A stretch of 64,000 nt of DNA, taken from Alphaproteobacteria bacterium. GTDB lineage: Bacteria; Pseudomonadota; Alphaproteobacteria; Micropepsales; Micropepsaceae. The notes below the pieces were generated by a model, which worked only from the letters and a program-made list of their open reading frames with translations, did not search any database and was not told the origin of the DNA. Shown here piece by piece: positions 48,401 to 58,658 of this stretch. The stretch spans positions 149,102-213,101 of the forward strand of contig CANJIS010000002.1 of NCBI GenBank assembly GCA_947474565.1. Reading direction: 5' to 3'. How positions within the stretch are numbered: the stretch's first letter is position 1; every line of letters starts with the position of its first letter. A program made the position numbers and the translations under genes.

Positions 48401-49540
48401 TTGGCCTTCGGCGTCTATGTTCACTGGCCTTTCTGCGCCGCCAAATGCCCGTATTGCGATTTCAACTCTCACGTCCGCGCATCGCTGGATGAAGCAGGCT
48501 GGATCGCGTCCATCGAAAAAGAGCTGGACTGGACGGCAGAGGCGCAAGGCGTAGAGCGCCCGATTGTCGAAACCATTTTTTTCGGCGGCGGCACGCCCTC
48601 ACTGATGAGCGGCAAAGCCGTGGGCCAGGTGCTGGATAAAATTTCCCGCAACTGGCGCATGACGAACGACATTGAAGTAACGCTGGAAGCCAATCCGGCC
48701 AGCGCCGATGCGGCCCGCTTTGCCGACTACAAAGCGGCGGGTGTGAACCGGTTGTCTTTGGGCATGCAGGCGCTGAATGACGCCGACCTGAAAGCCTTGG
48801 GCCGTTTGCACAATGCCGCGGAAGCGGAAGCCGCCTTGAAGCTGGCCATGGCCAATTTTTCACGGGTTTCACTGGATTTGATCTATGCCCGGCCGGGCCA
48901 AAGCGAAGCGGACTGGCGCAGCGAACTGACACGAGCGCTGTCTTTCGGCACCGATCATCTGTCGCTTTATCAGCTCACCATCGAGCCGCAGACGCCGTTC
49001 GCCCAGTTGCACAAAAGCGGCGCCCTGCAAATTCTCGATGAAGACATGGCCGCCGATCTTTACGGCATCACCCAGGAATTGACGGAGGCTGCCGGTCTTC
49101 CCGCTTATGAGGTTTCCAATCATGCCAGGCCGGGATCGGAAAGCCGGCACAATCTGATCTATTGGCGCTATGGCGATTATGCCGGGGTTGGTCCCGGTGC
49201 GCATGGACGCCTCAGCCTGAATGGTCAGCGCGTGGCGACTGCCACCGTGAAACTGCCGGAACGCTGGCAGGATGCGGTGATGAAAGACGGCCGCGCCTTT
49301 GCTGATTTTGTCGATGTGCAGGACGGCGAGGCGGCGCGCGAGCATCTGCTGATGAATCTGCGCCTGACGGAAGGCCTTGATCTGTCTGCTTATGAAAAGC
49401 GCTGGAGCATGCGGCCGGCACTGGAAAAGATCACGCCGCTTGTGGGGCATGAATTGCTGACACTGTCCGGCGATGTCCTGCGCACCACGCCGCAAGGACG
49501 GCTGGTACTGAATGCCGTGATTGCGGCGTTACTGAATTAG
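48401..49540 (+). CDS. hemW: HemW radical SAM heme chaperone
   Basis: The protein has 379 residues from the TTG at 48401. VHWPFCAAKCPYCDFNSHV holds the CX3CX2C radical SAM cluster motif plus the next Cys-free spacing typical of HemW. VETIFFGGGTPSLM and YQLTIEPQTPFA follow. Family members bind heme rather than acting as CPO. The start abuts the rdgB stop. Confidence 0.9.
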   Translation: MAFGVYVHWPFCAAKCPYCDFNSHVRASLDEAGWIASIEKELDWTAEAQGVERPIVETIFFGGGTPSLMSGKAVGQVLDKISRNWRMTNDIEVTLEANPASADAARFADYKAAGVNRLSLGMQALNDADLKALGRLHNAAEAEAALKLAMANFSRVSLDLIYARPGQSEADWRSELTRALSFGTDHLSLYQLTIEPQTPFAQLHKSGALQILDEDMAADLYGITQELTEAAGLPAYEVSNHARPGSESRHNLIYWRYGDYAGVGPGAHGRLSLNGQRVATATVKLPERWQDAVMKDGRAFADFVDVQDGEAAREHLLMNLRLTEGLDLSAYEKRWSMRPALEKITPLVGHELLTLSGDVLRTTPQGRLVLNAVIAALLN

Positions 49541-50763
49541 GACTGCGACTGGAAAGTCTTGGGCGCCGGGCTGACGACATGAAAGCCGTCGGGCGCCACT
49601 TCCAGCACTGCCAATCCGCGCTCCGAGGTGCCATCGGCGTTAAAGCGGAAAATCCCGTCCACGCCCGAAAAGCCGTTGGGGTCCATCAGCGCCGCTTGGG
49701 TAAAGCGATGATAGGGCGTGCCACTGGACAGCAGAGCCACCAATGCGATGGCGTCATACGACAGCGACGCCAGTTGCGGCGGTGTGCTGCCAAAGGTTGT
49801 CTGGAAGCGAGCGCTGAAAGCATCATCGGCATCCGGCTCCGGCGCGGCGAACCAGCCGCCCACCAGCATGTCTTCCCGCGCGATGCTGGGATCGTCCCAC
49901 AATCCCGTACCCAGCAGCTTCACAGCATTCTTGTCGAGCCCGGCAAAGCCGAGGCTGGGCGCCACGGCGCGCAGAACCTGTCCGCCTTCCGCCACCATCA
50001 CGGCATCGGCTTTGGTCTTGGCGATAGCCTGGGAGGGCGCCATCACCTGATTGGTGGCGGGCGTGAAGCGTTGAATGTCCACAGTCGTACCGTTGGCGGC
50101 CTTCACGGCATCGCCGAAGGCATTGGCGATCACTGTGCCATAATCATTCTGCGGCACCATCGCCGCGAAATTGTGATGCCCCTGGGAAGCAGCATAGGTC
50201 ACCACGCGCTTCACTTCGCTTTGGGGCAGGAACGACAAAAGATATGTGCCGTCGCCCGCCACCGATTTGTCGGTGGAGAAAGCCAACACCGGCACGCCCT
50301 TGTCGCGGGCAATGGGCGCCACTGCGGACACGGAAGCAGCGAACAGCGGACCGACAATGACCTCCGCGCCCTGGGCCAGAAGCTTGTTGGCTGCCGCCGC
50401 GGCTTCGGCGGGCGTGGTGCCTTCATCGGCCGTCATCAGAACAATGTTGGGATTCTTGGCGTCGTACAGCGCCAGCTCGGCGGCTTTCAGCATCGCGCCG
50501 GCCAGGTTGCGTGTCGCCTGGCTGCCGCTGTTCAGGGGCAGGATGATGCCCACCCGCACCGGGGTCTGATTGGGATCCAGATTGGGCAGCTTGAGAAAGG
50601 CAGGAGAATCAGCGGTCAGGGGATGGCCGGCCACAGGCGCGGGCGGCAGTTCGACCACAGGCGCCGGGGGCGGGGGCTTGGGGGTGGCGCAACCGGCTAT
50701 GCCAATGGCCAGCAGGGTGGCACAAAGACGGAATGAAACGGCCCGCGAAATCGTCAGAGGCAT
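49537..50763 (-). CDS. LpoA-like periplasmic-binding lipoprotein (penicillin-binding protein activator type)
   Basis: The 408-residue protein has a lipobox IGIAGC (Cys about 25), a Pro-rich linker and a type I periplasmic-binding fold: VRVGIILPLNSGSQATRNLAGAMLKAAELALYD and ADEGTTPAEAAAAANKLLAQGAEVIVGPLF. This is the architecture of LpoA/YraM. It faces rsmI and yraN, as in many genomes. Confidence 0.85.
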   Translation of the reverse strand: MPLTISRAVSFRLCATLLAIGIAGCATPKPPPPAPVVELPPAPVAGHPLTADSPAFLKLPNLDPNQTPVRVGIILPLNSGSQATRNLAGAMLKAAELALYDAKNPNIVLMTADEGTTPAEAAAAANKLLAQGAEVIVGPLFAASVSAVAPIARDKGVPVLAFSTDKSVAGDGTYLLSFLPQSEVKRVVTYAASQGHHNFAAMVPQNDYGTVIANAFGDAVKAANGTTVDIQRFTPATNQVMAPSQAIAKTKADAVMVAEGGQVLRAVAPSLGFAGLDKNAVKLLGTGLWDDPSIAREDMLVGGWFAAPEPDADDAFSARFQTTFGSTPPQLASLSYDAIALVALLSSGTPYHRFTQAALMDPNGFSGVDGIFRFNADGTSERGLAVLEVAPDGFHVVSPAPKTFQSQS

Positions 50764-51680
50764 CCAGGAATCCCTTGTCCGGCGACAGTAAGGCGTCGGC
50801 CTTGCCGGGTAAACACACCAAACCGGAACAGTTGGGCGATTTGGCGGCAGGCCTCTATCTCACCGCCACGCCGATCGGTCACGCGCGCGACATCAGCCTG
50901 CGGGCGCTGGATGTGCTGGGCCAGGTGGACCTGATCGCCGCCGAAGACACCCGCGTCACCTCCAAGCTTCTGGCTATCCATGGCATCTCCAAACCGCTCA
51001 CGCCTTATAACGATCACAACGCGGCAAAGGAGCGGCCGCGCCTGATCGGAAAATTGCAGGCAGGCGCGCGCATCGCCCTGGTCAGCGACGCCGGCACACC
51101 GCTGGTTTCCGATCCCGGTTTCAAGCTGGCACGCGACGCCATTGCCGAAGGCATCGCGGTTCATGCCATCCCCGGGGCCAGCGCGGTGTTGACGGGGCTT
51201 GCATTGTCCGGTCTGCCGTCTGACCGCTTTCTGTTTGCCGGGTTCCTTCCCGCCAAGACGGGCGAACGCCGCACCGTGCTGGAAGAATTGAAGACGCTGC
51301 GCGCCACTCTGATCTTTTTTGAATCGGCGCAGCGGCTGGACGAAACTCTGGCGGACATACTGGCGGTGTTGGGCGCGCGCGATGCGGCGGTGGCGCGAGA
51401 ATTGACCAAGCTGCATGAAGAGGTGCGGCGCGGAAGCCTTGGCGAGTTGGCGGCGCATTATGCGCAAGCTGGTGCCCCCAGGGGCGAAGTGACGTTGCTG
51501 GTCGGCCCGCCTCAGGACATCGAAGCGGATTTTGGCAAGATAGAAGAAGCGCTGCAGGCCGCGTTGCCGTTCATGCCGCTCAAAGCCGCCAGCGACATGA
51601 TCGCGGCCCTTACAGGGGCGCCGCGCAAACAGGTCTATGACCTGGGGCTGCAGAAGAAGAAAAATGCCCAGGGCCAATGA
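50733..51680 (+). CDS. rsmI: 16S rRNA 2'-O-ribose C1402 methyltransferase RsmI
   Basis: The approximately 315-residue protein has LYLTATPIGHARDISLRALDVL, AAEDTRVTSKLL and LVSDAGTPLVSDPGFKLA, all RsmI signatures. It overlaps the divergent LpoA-like gene by about 31 bp at its 5' end; a start at residue about 20 would avoid this. Confidence 0.95.
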   Translation: MKRPAKSSEASRNPLSGDSKASALPGKHTKPEQLGDLAAGLYLTATPIGHARDISLRALDVLGQVDLIAAEDTRVTSKLLAIHGISKPLTPYNDHNAAKERPRLIGKLQAGARIALVSDAGTPLVSDPGFKLARDAIAEGIAVHAIPGASAVLTGLALSGLPSDRFLFAGFLPAKTGERRTVLEELKTLRATLIFFESAQRLDETLADILAVLGARDAAVARELTKLHEEVRRGSLGELAAHYAQAGAPRGEVTLLVGPPQDIEADFGKIEEALQAALPFMPLKAASDMIAALTGAPRKQVYDLGLQKKKNAQGQ

Positions 51681-52035
51681 TGCACGCGAAGCAGCGCAGA
51701 AGCGCGGTCATCGCGGCGAAACGCTGGCCGAATGGCTGCTGCGCCTGAAAGGGCACCGTATTCTCGGGCGGCGCGTCCGCACCCATGCCGGGGAGATCGA
51801 CCTGATCAGTCTGCCGCCCTTCGGCCCGGTCTGTTTTGTCGAAGTGAAAGCCAGGGCGTTGGGCCGCGATGCCGCCGAAGCCGTCGGCCCAGCCCAGCGG
51901 ACTCGCATTGCCCGGGCGGCGTCCTTATATCTCGCCAGCCGCCCGCAATTGCAGCAACGCGGCGCCCGCTTTGACGTGATTGCGGTGGCAGGGTTTCCCA
52001 GGCATTTCAAGGATGTGTGGCGAGCCGATGATTGA
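51664..52035 (+). CDS. yraN: YraN family (UPF0102) nuclease-like protein
   Basis: The 123-residue protein has GHRILGRRVRTHAGEIDLISLPP and VCFVEVKARALG, the restriction-endonuclease-like E-D-ExK core of UPF0102. It overlaps the rsmI end by 17 bp. Function unknown. Confidence 0.9.
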   Translation: MPRANDAREAAQKRGHRGETLAEWLLRLKGHRILGRRVRTHAGEIDLISLPPFGPVCFVEVKARALGRDAAEAVGPAQRTRIARAASLYLASRPQLQQRGARFDVIAVAGFPRHFKDVWRADD

Positions 52036-52047
52036 AGGGGAAGAGAA

Positions 52048-52998
52048 ATGGCGCTGACGGTTGCAGTCCAGATGGATCCGATTGAGCGGATCGATATCGG
52101 CGGCGATTCCACCTTCGCCATGCTGGTGGAAGCGGAAAAGCGCGGCCACGGCCTTTTGTATTATGGCCCCCGCGATCTGACTTTCCGGGAAAACAAGGTG
52201 ACCGCCATGGTGCGGCCTTTGAATGTGCGCGCGGTCAAAGGCGATCACTTCGCGTTCGGCGAGCCGTTCGTTTACGACCTGTCGGCGGCGGATGTGGTGC
52301 TGATGCGCCAGGACCCGCCCTTCGACATGGCCTATATCACCGCCACCCATATTCTGGAGCGTATCCATCCCAAGACGCTGGTGGTGAATGATCCGGCCGA
52401 AGTCCGCAATGCGCCGGAGAAATTGTTCGTCACGCATTTCGCCGATTTTATTCCGCCCACCCTGATCACCAGCGACGGCCGGGAAATCCGTGACTTCCGC
52501 GACAAGCACAAGGACATCATTTTGAAGCCGCTTTACGGCAATGGCGGCGCCGGCGTGTTTCGCGTCAAGCCCGATGATGAAAATTTGGGCGCGCTGCTGG
52601 AAATGTTTACCGCCTTCTATCGCGAACCCGTCATCGTGCAGCGCTATCTTCCCGATGTGCGCAAAGGCGATAAACGCATCATCCTGGTGGACGGCGAATT
52701 CGCCGGCGCCATCAATCGGGTTCCGGCGCAAGGCGAAGCGCGCTCCAACATGCATGTCGGGGGGCGACCGGAAAAGACCGATCTCACGGCGCGCGAAAAA
52801 GACATCTGCGCCGCCATCGGCCCGGAACTGAAGCGAAAAGGCCTGATCTTCACGGGCATTGATGTAATCGGCGATTATATGACCGAGATAAACGTTACCT
52901 CTCCCACCGGTATCCATGAAGTGCGGCGGTTCGGCGGGGCCGATATCGCGGCTTTGTTGTGGGATGCCATCGAACAGCGCCGTAAGGACAAGAGATGA
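52048..52998 (+). CDS. gshB: Glutathione synthetase
   Basis: The 316-residue ATP-grasp enzyme has [38 protein letters not shown], and [21 protein letters not shown], the family signature. It overlaps the pirin gene by 4 bp. Confidence 0.97.
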   Translation: MALTVAVQMDPIERIDIGGDSTFAMLVEAEKRGHGLLYYGPRDLTFRENKVTAMVRPLNVRAVKGDHFAFGEPFVYDLSAADVVLMRQDPPFDMAYITATHILERIHPKTLVVNDPAEVRNAPEKLFVTHFADFIPPTLITSDGREIRDFRDKHKDIILKPLYGNGGAGVFRVKPDDENLGALLEMFTAFYREPVIVQRYLPDVRKGDKRIILVDGEFAGAINRVPAQGEARSNMHVGGRPEKTDLTAREKDICAAIGPELKRKGLIFTGIDVIGDYMTEINVTSPTGIHEVRRFGGADIAALLWDAIEQRRKDKR

Positions 52999-53690
52999 TT
53001 ACCGTCAGGCGGTCGGATGAAAGAGGGCGCACCAAGATCGGCTGGCTCGATTCCCGGCACAGTTTTTCATTTGGCGAATATTCCGATCCGGAATTCGAAA
53101 GCTTCGGCGCCCTGCGCGTCATCAACGAAGACTGGGTCGCGGGCGGGGCCGGTTTTCCGCCCCATCCCCATAGCGACATGGAAATCGTTACCTACATTGT
53201 TGGCGGCGCCATTTCCCACAAGGATTCCAGCGGCGGCGGCACCATCAGCCCCGGCGAAATTCAGCGCATGAGCGCGGGCAGCGGCATCGTCCATGCCGAA
53301 TTCAACGCCAGCGCCAGCGAAGTCTGCCATCTGCTGCAGATCTGGATCATGCCGTCCAAGCGCGGCATCACACCCGGCTATGAGCAGAAGAAAATCAATC
53401 CCGACGCCATCGCCAATCATTTCGCCCGCATCGCCGGTCCCGAACCGTCACCGAACGAAGTGCGGCTGGTGCAGGATGCGGAAATCTGGGCGGCCCGGCT
53501 CGATGCCGACAATGAAGCGGTGCATACGCTGCGCCCGGGGCGCAGGGCCTGGCTGCACGTGGTCAAGGGCGAAGTCCAGGTCGGCGAAGAAAGTCTGAAA
53601 GCCGGCGATGCGGCGGCGCTCACCGACATGACGCAGATTCAAGTGCGCTCACGCGCACCTTCCGAAGTGTTGTTGTTCGATCTGGCCTAA
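52995..53690 (+). CDS. Pirin family protein
   Basis: The 231-residue bicupin has metal site residues [13 protein letters not shown] and IVHAEFNAS in its N-terminal domain. It resembles YhhW-type quercetinases. Start overlaps gshB. Substrate unknown. Confidence 0.92.
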   Translation: MITVRRSDERGRTKIGWLDSRHSFSFGEYSDPEFESFGALRVINEDWVAGGAGFPPHPHSDMEIVTYIVGGAISHKDSSGGGTISPGEIQRMSAGSGIVHAEFNASASEVCHLLQIWIMPSKRGITPGYEQKKINPDAIANHFARIAGPEPSPNEVRLVQDAEIWAARLDADNEAVHTLRPGRRAWLHVVKGEVQVGEESLKAGDAAALTDMTQIQVRSRAPSEVLLFDLA

Positions 53691-53693
53691 GCG

Positions 53694-54575
53694 CTACTTC
53701 ACAAGACCAAAGCGGGACTTGTAGCGCGCATCGATTCCCGACAGCGGGAAATAGATAAAGACATCGGTGGTGCCGAACTGCCGGTCAATCACCGCGCCAT
53801 CGCCGATGCAGCAACCCGCCCGCACATAGCCTTTCAGCAGCGGCGGCAGGCTGCGCAAGGCTTCGCGCGGCTCAATCGATTCTTTCGCGACGCGGTTCAT
53901 GTCCACGAACAATTCCGGCCGCGCCTTGACGCGCAGATTTTCCGGCATGGCGTGGAAGTGATGCAGATACGCCAGCGGCAGCGAAAGCTGCTCGACATCG
54001 GTACCCGGCAGCGAGGCGCAGCCGAACATCAGGTCGATATCGAAGCGGGCGACATAGGCCATCAGGCCTTTCCACAAAAGCTGCATGCTGCCGGGGCGGC
54101 TGCGATAGCTCTGCAGCACGCAGGAACGGCCCAGCTCCAGGAACTTTGTGCCCGGGGCCACGCCCTTCAGCATCGGGGCGATGTTATATTCGCTGGAGGC
54201 GTAGAAACCGCCGGCGCGCGCCGCGTCATGCTCGCGAGTCAGGCGATAGGTGCCCACCACCAGCGGCTGGCCATCTTCGTCATGGGCGGCTCTGTCCACC
54301 ACCAGCAGGTGATCGCAAACATCGTCATACTTGTCGAAGTCGCGGCCCGCTTCGCGCATCGCGGGCGAGGGGATGGCGCTCATCTCTTGGTAGAAGACGC
54401 TGTAACGCAGCCGCTGCGCCTGTTCGACTTCGTGCTCGGTCTCAGCCAGGCGCACTTCCAACGTCCCGGCCACGGCCAGAACCGGCCATTGTTCCAGGCG
54501 GCCTTCGAACGGTCCGGCTTCGTAGATATTGACCAAGCAAATATTCCTCAGGGTCGTCGGACGGTGAATCTTCAA
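53694..54575 (-). CDS. olsB: L-ornithine N-alpha-acyltransferase OlsB (ornithine lipid synthesis)
   Basis: The approximately 293-residue GNAT-like protein shows LRYSVFYQEM, RDFDKYDDVCDHLLVVD, VVGTYRLTREHDA, FLELGRSCVLQSYRS and LPPLLKGYVRAGCCIGDGAVID, matching OlsB. It makes lyso-ornithine lipid from 3-hydroxyacyl-ACP and ornithine. olsA is not in the window. The start (TTG 54575) is uncertain; a later TTG at 54536 is also possible. Confidence 0.85.
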   Translation of the reverse strand: MKIHRPTTLRNICLVNIYEAGPFEGRLEQWPVLAVAGTLEVRLAETEHEVEQAQRLRYSVFYQEMSAIPSPAMREAGRDFDKYDDVCDHLLVVDRAAHDEDGQPLVVGTYRLTREHDAARAGGFYASSEYNIAPMLKGVAPGTKFLELGRSCVLQSYRSRPGSMQLLWKGLMAYVARFDIDLMFGCASLPGTDVEQLSLPLAYLHHFHAMPENLRVKARPELFVDMNRVAKESIEPREALRSLPPLLKGYVRAGCCIGDGAVIDRQFGTTDVFIYFPLSGIDARYKSRFGLVK

Positions 54576-54722
54576 CGTCTGCCAAGGCTTTAGACCCGTA
54601 GTGCGACAGTTTTACCGCATGCCCCGGGTGCGAAGCAATCAATTGTGACAGGTCCCCGGGAACCGGGCGGTTTTGTTGTGAAAAACGGGAAAAGCGCCCG
54701 GGCGGAAGCTGCCGCGTCGCGG

Positions 54723-56030
54723 TCAGGTCGCCTTTTCCTTCCCGGCTGTGCCGATAGAACTGTCTATCAGTCCCGTGCGCATCATCAGCCAGAACAACAC
54801 AATGCCCGGCACCGCCGCCAGGGTGGTCAGCAGATAGAAGTTCACATAGCCCATGGATTCCACCATCGCGCCGGCGCTGGTGCCGGTCAGTATGCGTCCG
54901 AAGATGCTGGTCGCCGCCGAGATCAGGGCATACTGCGAAGCGGTGAAGCGCAGATCCGTCAGGATCGAGAAATAGGCCACCACGGTCACGCCGCCGATGC
55001 CGCTGGCGAAATTCTCGAAGCCGATTGCGCCCGCCAGTCCCCAGTTCGAATGACCGGCCTGCGCCAGGAGCGCAAAGCTGAAATTGGAAACACCCATCAG
55101 GATAAGGCTCGCCAGCACCGAACGCTTCATGCCCATGCGCGCATACATGACGCCGCCCACGAAAATGCCGATCAGGTAGGCCCAGAATCCGACACCGATA
55201 TCGAAGGTGGCGATTTCATCATTGGTGAAACCCAGATCGTTCAAAAGCAATCTCAGGGTCAACTGGCCCAGCGTGTCACCGATTTTGTGCAGCAGGATGA
55301 ACAGCAGCACCAGGAAGGCGCCCTGGCGCATGAAGAATTCCACAAAGGGCCCGTAAATGGCCTTGACGGCTTGCGTCACGCCCTGCCGCCGCGCAATTTG
55401 ATGATGGCGGTTCGGCTCTCCCACCACCAGGCCGGTGATCATGGCGGGCAAGGCCAGGCCGGCGCAGGCGAGATAGGCGATGTGCCATCCCGTGCGCGAC
55501 GCCAATACCAGCGCCAGGGAAGCTGCCGCGACCGAACCGATGCGCCAGCCATATTGCGTCATGCCCGATCCGACACCCATCTGATCGGGCCTGAGAATTT
55601 CGATGCGATAGGCGTCGATGACGATGTCGAAGGTCGCGCCTGCAATGCCCACCAGTACCGCCGCATAGGCGGTCATAATCAGATCGGCCTTGGGATCGGC
55701 AAACGCCAGGTTTGCCACCGCCAGCATGACCAGCACACCGGCAAGCAACAGCCAGGAAACGCGCTGGCCCAACTTGCCGAGTACCGGAATCCGCACGCCG
55801 TCCACCAGCCAGGCCCAAAGGAATTTCAGATTGTAGGCCAGGAAGGCCAGGGTAAAGGCGGTGACACTTCTTTTGCTGATGCCGTCCTGCGCCAGGCGGG
55901 TCGTCAGAGTGGCGCCGATCATCGCATAGGGAAAACCGGAAGAGATGCCCAGGAAGAACGCCGCAATGGGCGCCTTCTCGACATAGGGCTTTACGCTATC
56001 AACCCACGTCCGTGCCGCAGCAACAGCCAT
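54723..56030 (-). CDS. ampG: AmpG-like MFS permease
   Basis: This 435-residue 12-TM transporter has AAFFLGISSGFPYAMIGATLTTRLAQDGIS and FLWAWLVDGVRIP, with DIVIDAYRIEILRPDQMGVGSG, signatures of AmpG muropeptide permeases (GlcNAc-anhydroMurNAc import). The earlier dipeptidase and MltA are compatible with peptidoglycan recycling. Substrate is inferred. Confidence 0.85.
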   Translation of the reverse strand: MAVAAARTWVDSVKPYVEKAPIAAFFLGISSGFPYAMIGATLTTRLAQDGISKRSVTAFTLAFLAYNLKFLWAWLVDGVRIPVLGKLGQRVSWLLLAGVLVMLAVANLAFADPKADLIMTAYAAVLVGIAGATFDIVIDAYRIEILRPDQMGVGSGMTQYGWRIGSVAAASLALVLASRTGWHIAYLACAGLALPAMITGLVVGEPNRHHQIARRQGVTQAVKAIYGPFVEFFMRQGAFLVLLFILLHKIGDTLGQLTLRLLLNDLGFTNDEIATFDIGVGFWAYLIGIFVGGVMYARMGMKRSVLASLILMGVSNFSFALLAQAGHSNWGLAGAIGFENFASGIGGVTVVAYFSILTDLRFTASQYALISAATSIFGRILTGTSAGAMVESMGYVNFYLLTTLAAVPGIVLFWLMMRTGLIDSSIGTAGKEKAT

Positions 56031-56104
56031 TATCCGCCCCCGAATGCTTTGGGCAAAAACTATAGGATTTATGCGCTGTGCCTAGTCCCGCGAAGCGGAT
56101 GAAT

Positions 56105-58447
56105 TCAGGCAGCCGCGATATGCGGCAACCCATCCTCGCTGGGGAAGAGCATCAAGAACATCTCTTCCAACTCTGCGGGGTCCACCGGCTTGGTCAAAAA
56201 GCCATCCATCCCGGCTTCCTGGCAGGCTAGCTTGCCGGTCTCCAGGGCGTCGGCGGTCAGGGCCACAATGGGGGTGCGGCGGCGGCCATATTTTTCTTCA
56301 TTGGCTCGGATCGCCTTGGTGGCGTCGATGCCGTCCATGCCCGGCATATGAATGTCGGTCAGCAGAAGGTCGAACGTCTCTTCTTCCATGGCGGCCACGG
56401 CGCCTGTGCCGGTGGTGACTTCGCGAATGGTGTGGCCGCGGCGGCGCAGCAATTCCCGGATCAGCAGAGCGTTCACCGGATTGTCTTCAGCCAGAAGAAT
56501 TTTCAAACCCTTGCCGGCAGCCTTATGCGGCTGCTTGTCCGGCATGGGCGGCAATTCGGGCTTGGCCTCCTTCTGCGCGACGGGGGGCGGCCCATTTTCG
56601 ATCCGCGGCGGCGGGGAGGTTTGCGAGAAAAAGCCCGTATCATGGCCCCCGGTTTCAAAGGGCAGGGGCGGCAGGAAAGCTTCATGGCCAGCGCCCGCAG
56701 CAGGCTTGTCCTTCATCGCCATGGTGATTTGCAGCCGGTCGAGCAACGAAACTTCGCGCACCGGCTTTACCAGATAGCCGTCAAAACCCATCGCCTTCAG
56801 GGCATCCAGCTTGCCGCGCGCGGCGGGGGTGAGCAGCACAAGCGCGGGAATGTCGAACTCCGGCTTGATGAAGGGTGTCGGTTCAGCCTCGGTGCCGGCA
56901 TCGATCAGAATGGCATCGATCCGGCCGCTGGGCGCCATATGATTGAAGTTGATCGCTTCGCCGCCCATGGCTTCGATCTGTTGGGAGAGCCCGTTCCGCA
57001 ACGGCTTGTTGCGGGTGACGATGGCGACGCGTTTGCCATGCAGCGGCTTGCCGTCTTCCGGTGCAGCCTCGACCACGGCAGCCGGCAGGTTGAACCAGAA
57101 GCAGGTGCCGCCTTCCAATATCGGCTCCAGTCCGATCTCGCCGCCCATGGCTTCGACCAGGCGCTTGGAAATCGCCAGGCCAAGCCCTGAGCCGCCGAAT
57201 TTGCGGGCATGGCTGGAATCGGCCTGAACGAATTCCTGGAAAATATCCTGACGCTTTTGCGCCGGCACACCGACACCGGTGTCGCAGACGTCGACTCGCA
57301 ACCGGCGCCGGCCTTCGCTCTGCATCATCTTCATATGAACGCCGACGCCACCGGCCTCGGTGAACTTAACGGCATTGCCGATCAGATTGGTGAGAACCTG
57401 ACGGAAGCGCATTTCATCGATGCGGATGGCGCGGGGCACATCGCGCGCCACCACCGTGATGATCTCAATGCCCTTGGCATGGCCGCGCGGACCTTGCAGT
57501 TCCACCACGCTGTTCAGCAGGGTGCGCAGATCCACTTCATCTTCATCCAGCGTCAGAGTACCGGATTCGATCTTGGAAAAATCCAGAATGTCGCCGATCA
57601 AAGTGAGCAGCGCTTCGCCGGATTGCGTGATGGCTTCGGCATAGGTGCGCTGGTCGGGCTTCAGATCGGTTTCCAGCAATAGCCGGCCCATGTCCAGCAC
57701 ACCGTTCATCGGCGTACGGATTTCGTGGCTCATCGTGGCCAGGAAGCCCGACTTGGCGCGGGACGCGGCTTCGGCGGAATCGCGTGCCGCGCCCAGCGCG
57801 TCTTCCATCGCTTTACGTTCGGTGACGTCACGGCCTACGCTTTGCACTTCCACCAGGCGACCATAGGAATCGCGGATGGCGTAGTCTTCCCAGGCGATCC
57901 AGCGATAGCCATTGGGCGTGCGAATATGCTGGTCATAGCCGGCGCGGCCACGGCCCTGTTCCAGCGCCGCGAAACTGCCGAACAAAGGCGCGCGGCTTTC
58001 CGGATGCAGTTCCGGCGCAAAGGGAAAGCCGATTGCCCGTTTGGGATCCAGGCCGAACATCTTGAAGAAGGCTTCGTTGGCGTAAGTCAGGCGGCTGGAA
58101 CCGTCACGGCGGAAAATCACATCGCCCTGTGCGTCCACCAGGCCCTTGTAGCGGACTTCGCTTTGATAGAGCCGCTGGTTCATCGCGGCGGCATTGCGCA
58201 AGCTGGCTTCCAGGCGCGCCTGGGACGCTTTCAGTTCCGAGGTTTGCTTTTCCAGCAGCTCGCGCTTTTCGCGGCTGGTGAGAAGATTGTTGATCAGGAA
58301 GGCGAGCGCCACTGCAAGCAGGGCGCCGAAGCTGACCGGGCTGACAAGGGTGAGGCGTCCGAACAGGACAATGTCGGCCAGCGCGGCGATGAGTATCAAG
58401 CCCGCCACCACGCCGAAAATAATCCGAATCCACCTTGCGACGGTCAC
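56105..58447 (-). CDS. Membrane hybrid sensor histidine kinase with two receiver domains
   Basis: The 780-residue protein has two N-terminal TM helices (about 8-52), a short coiled coil, and a PAS domain (about 97-215). HisKA follows with SHEIRTPMNGVLDMGRLL (His about 242), then HATPase_c with NLIGNAVKFT, DTGVGVP and GGSGLGLAISKRL. A degenerate receiver (about 470-590: ILIDAGTE, with LVKPV) and a canonical receiver (about 645-765: LLAEDNPVNA, LLTDIHMPGMDG, LTKPV) come last. The start is a GTG. It is divergent from pstC, but that proximity does not establish a phosphate signal. Confidence 0.92.
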   Translation of the reverse strand: MTVARWIRIIFGVVAGLILIAALADIVLFGRLTLVSPVSFGALLAVALAFLINNLLTSREKRELLEKQTSELKASQARLEASLRNAAAMNQRLYQSEVRYKGLVDAQGDVIFRRDGSSRLTYANEAFFKMFGLDPKRAIGFPFAPELHPESRAPLFGSFAALEQGRGRAGYDQHIRTPNGYRWIAWEDYAIRDSYGRLVEVQSVGRDVTERKAMEDALGAARDSAEAASRAKSGFLATMSHEIRTPMNGVLDMGRLLLETDLKPDQRTYAEAITQSGEALLTLIGDILDFSKIESGTLTLDEDEVDLRTLLNSVVELQGPRGHAKGIEIITVVARDVPRAIRIDEMRFRQVLTNLIGNAVKFTEAGGVGVHMKMMQSEGRRRLRVDVCDTGVGVPAQKRQDIFQEFVQADSSHARKFGGSGLGLAISKRLVEAMGGEIGLEPILEGGTCFWFNLPAAVVEAAPEDGKPLHGKRVAIVTRNKPLRNGLSQQIEAMGGEAINFNHMAPSGRIDAILIDAGTEAEPTPFIKPEFDIPALVLLTPAARGKLDALKAMGFDGYLVKPVREVSLLDRLQITMAMKDKPAAGAGHEAFLPPLPFETGGHDTGFFSQTSPPPRIENGPPPVAQKEAKPELPPMPDKQPHKAAGKGLKILLAEDNPVNALLIRELLRRRGHTIREVTTGTGAVAAMEEETFDLLLTDIHMPGMDGIDATKAIRANEEKYGRRRTPIVALTADALETGKLACQEAGMDGFLTKPVDPAELEEMFLMLFPSEDGLPHIAAA

Positions 58448-58658
58448 GCGCCCTGAACCCCGGTCTCTTGCTGTCCCATTGTCGCTTCAGACCCGATACG
58501 AAAGCCTTAATGCTTTCTTCCACGGAGCGGCTTTTGCCGCACCTATACTCGAAACAAACCTTTTATTATCAATGGGTTAACATTGCGGCGCCATAGCCCC
58601 TGCCTGCAACGTCACAAAATCTTTGCAAAACTGTGATGTCCGTGGCGGCAGAAGCGTT

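Noticed and set aside
54442..54642. A 66-codon minus-strand ORF upstream of olsB
   Set aside because: It overlaps olsB in another frame and shows no family pattern or good ribosome-binding site.
58600..58640. Pho-box-like sequence in front of pstC
   Set aside because: Only loose CTGCAAC and TGTGAT fragments are seen, without two CTGTCAT-type repeats at 11-bp spacing.
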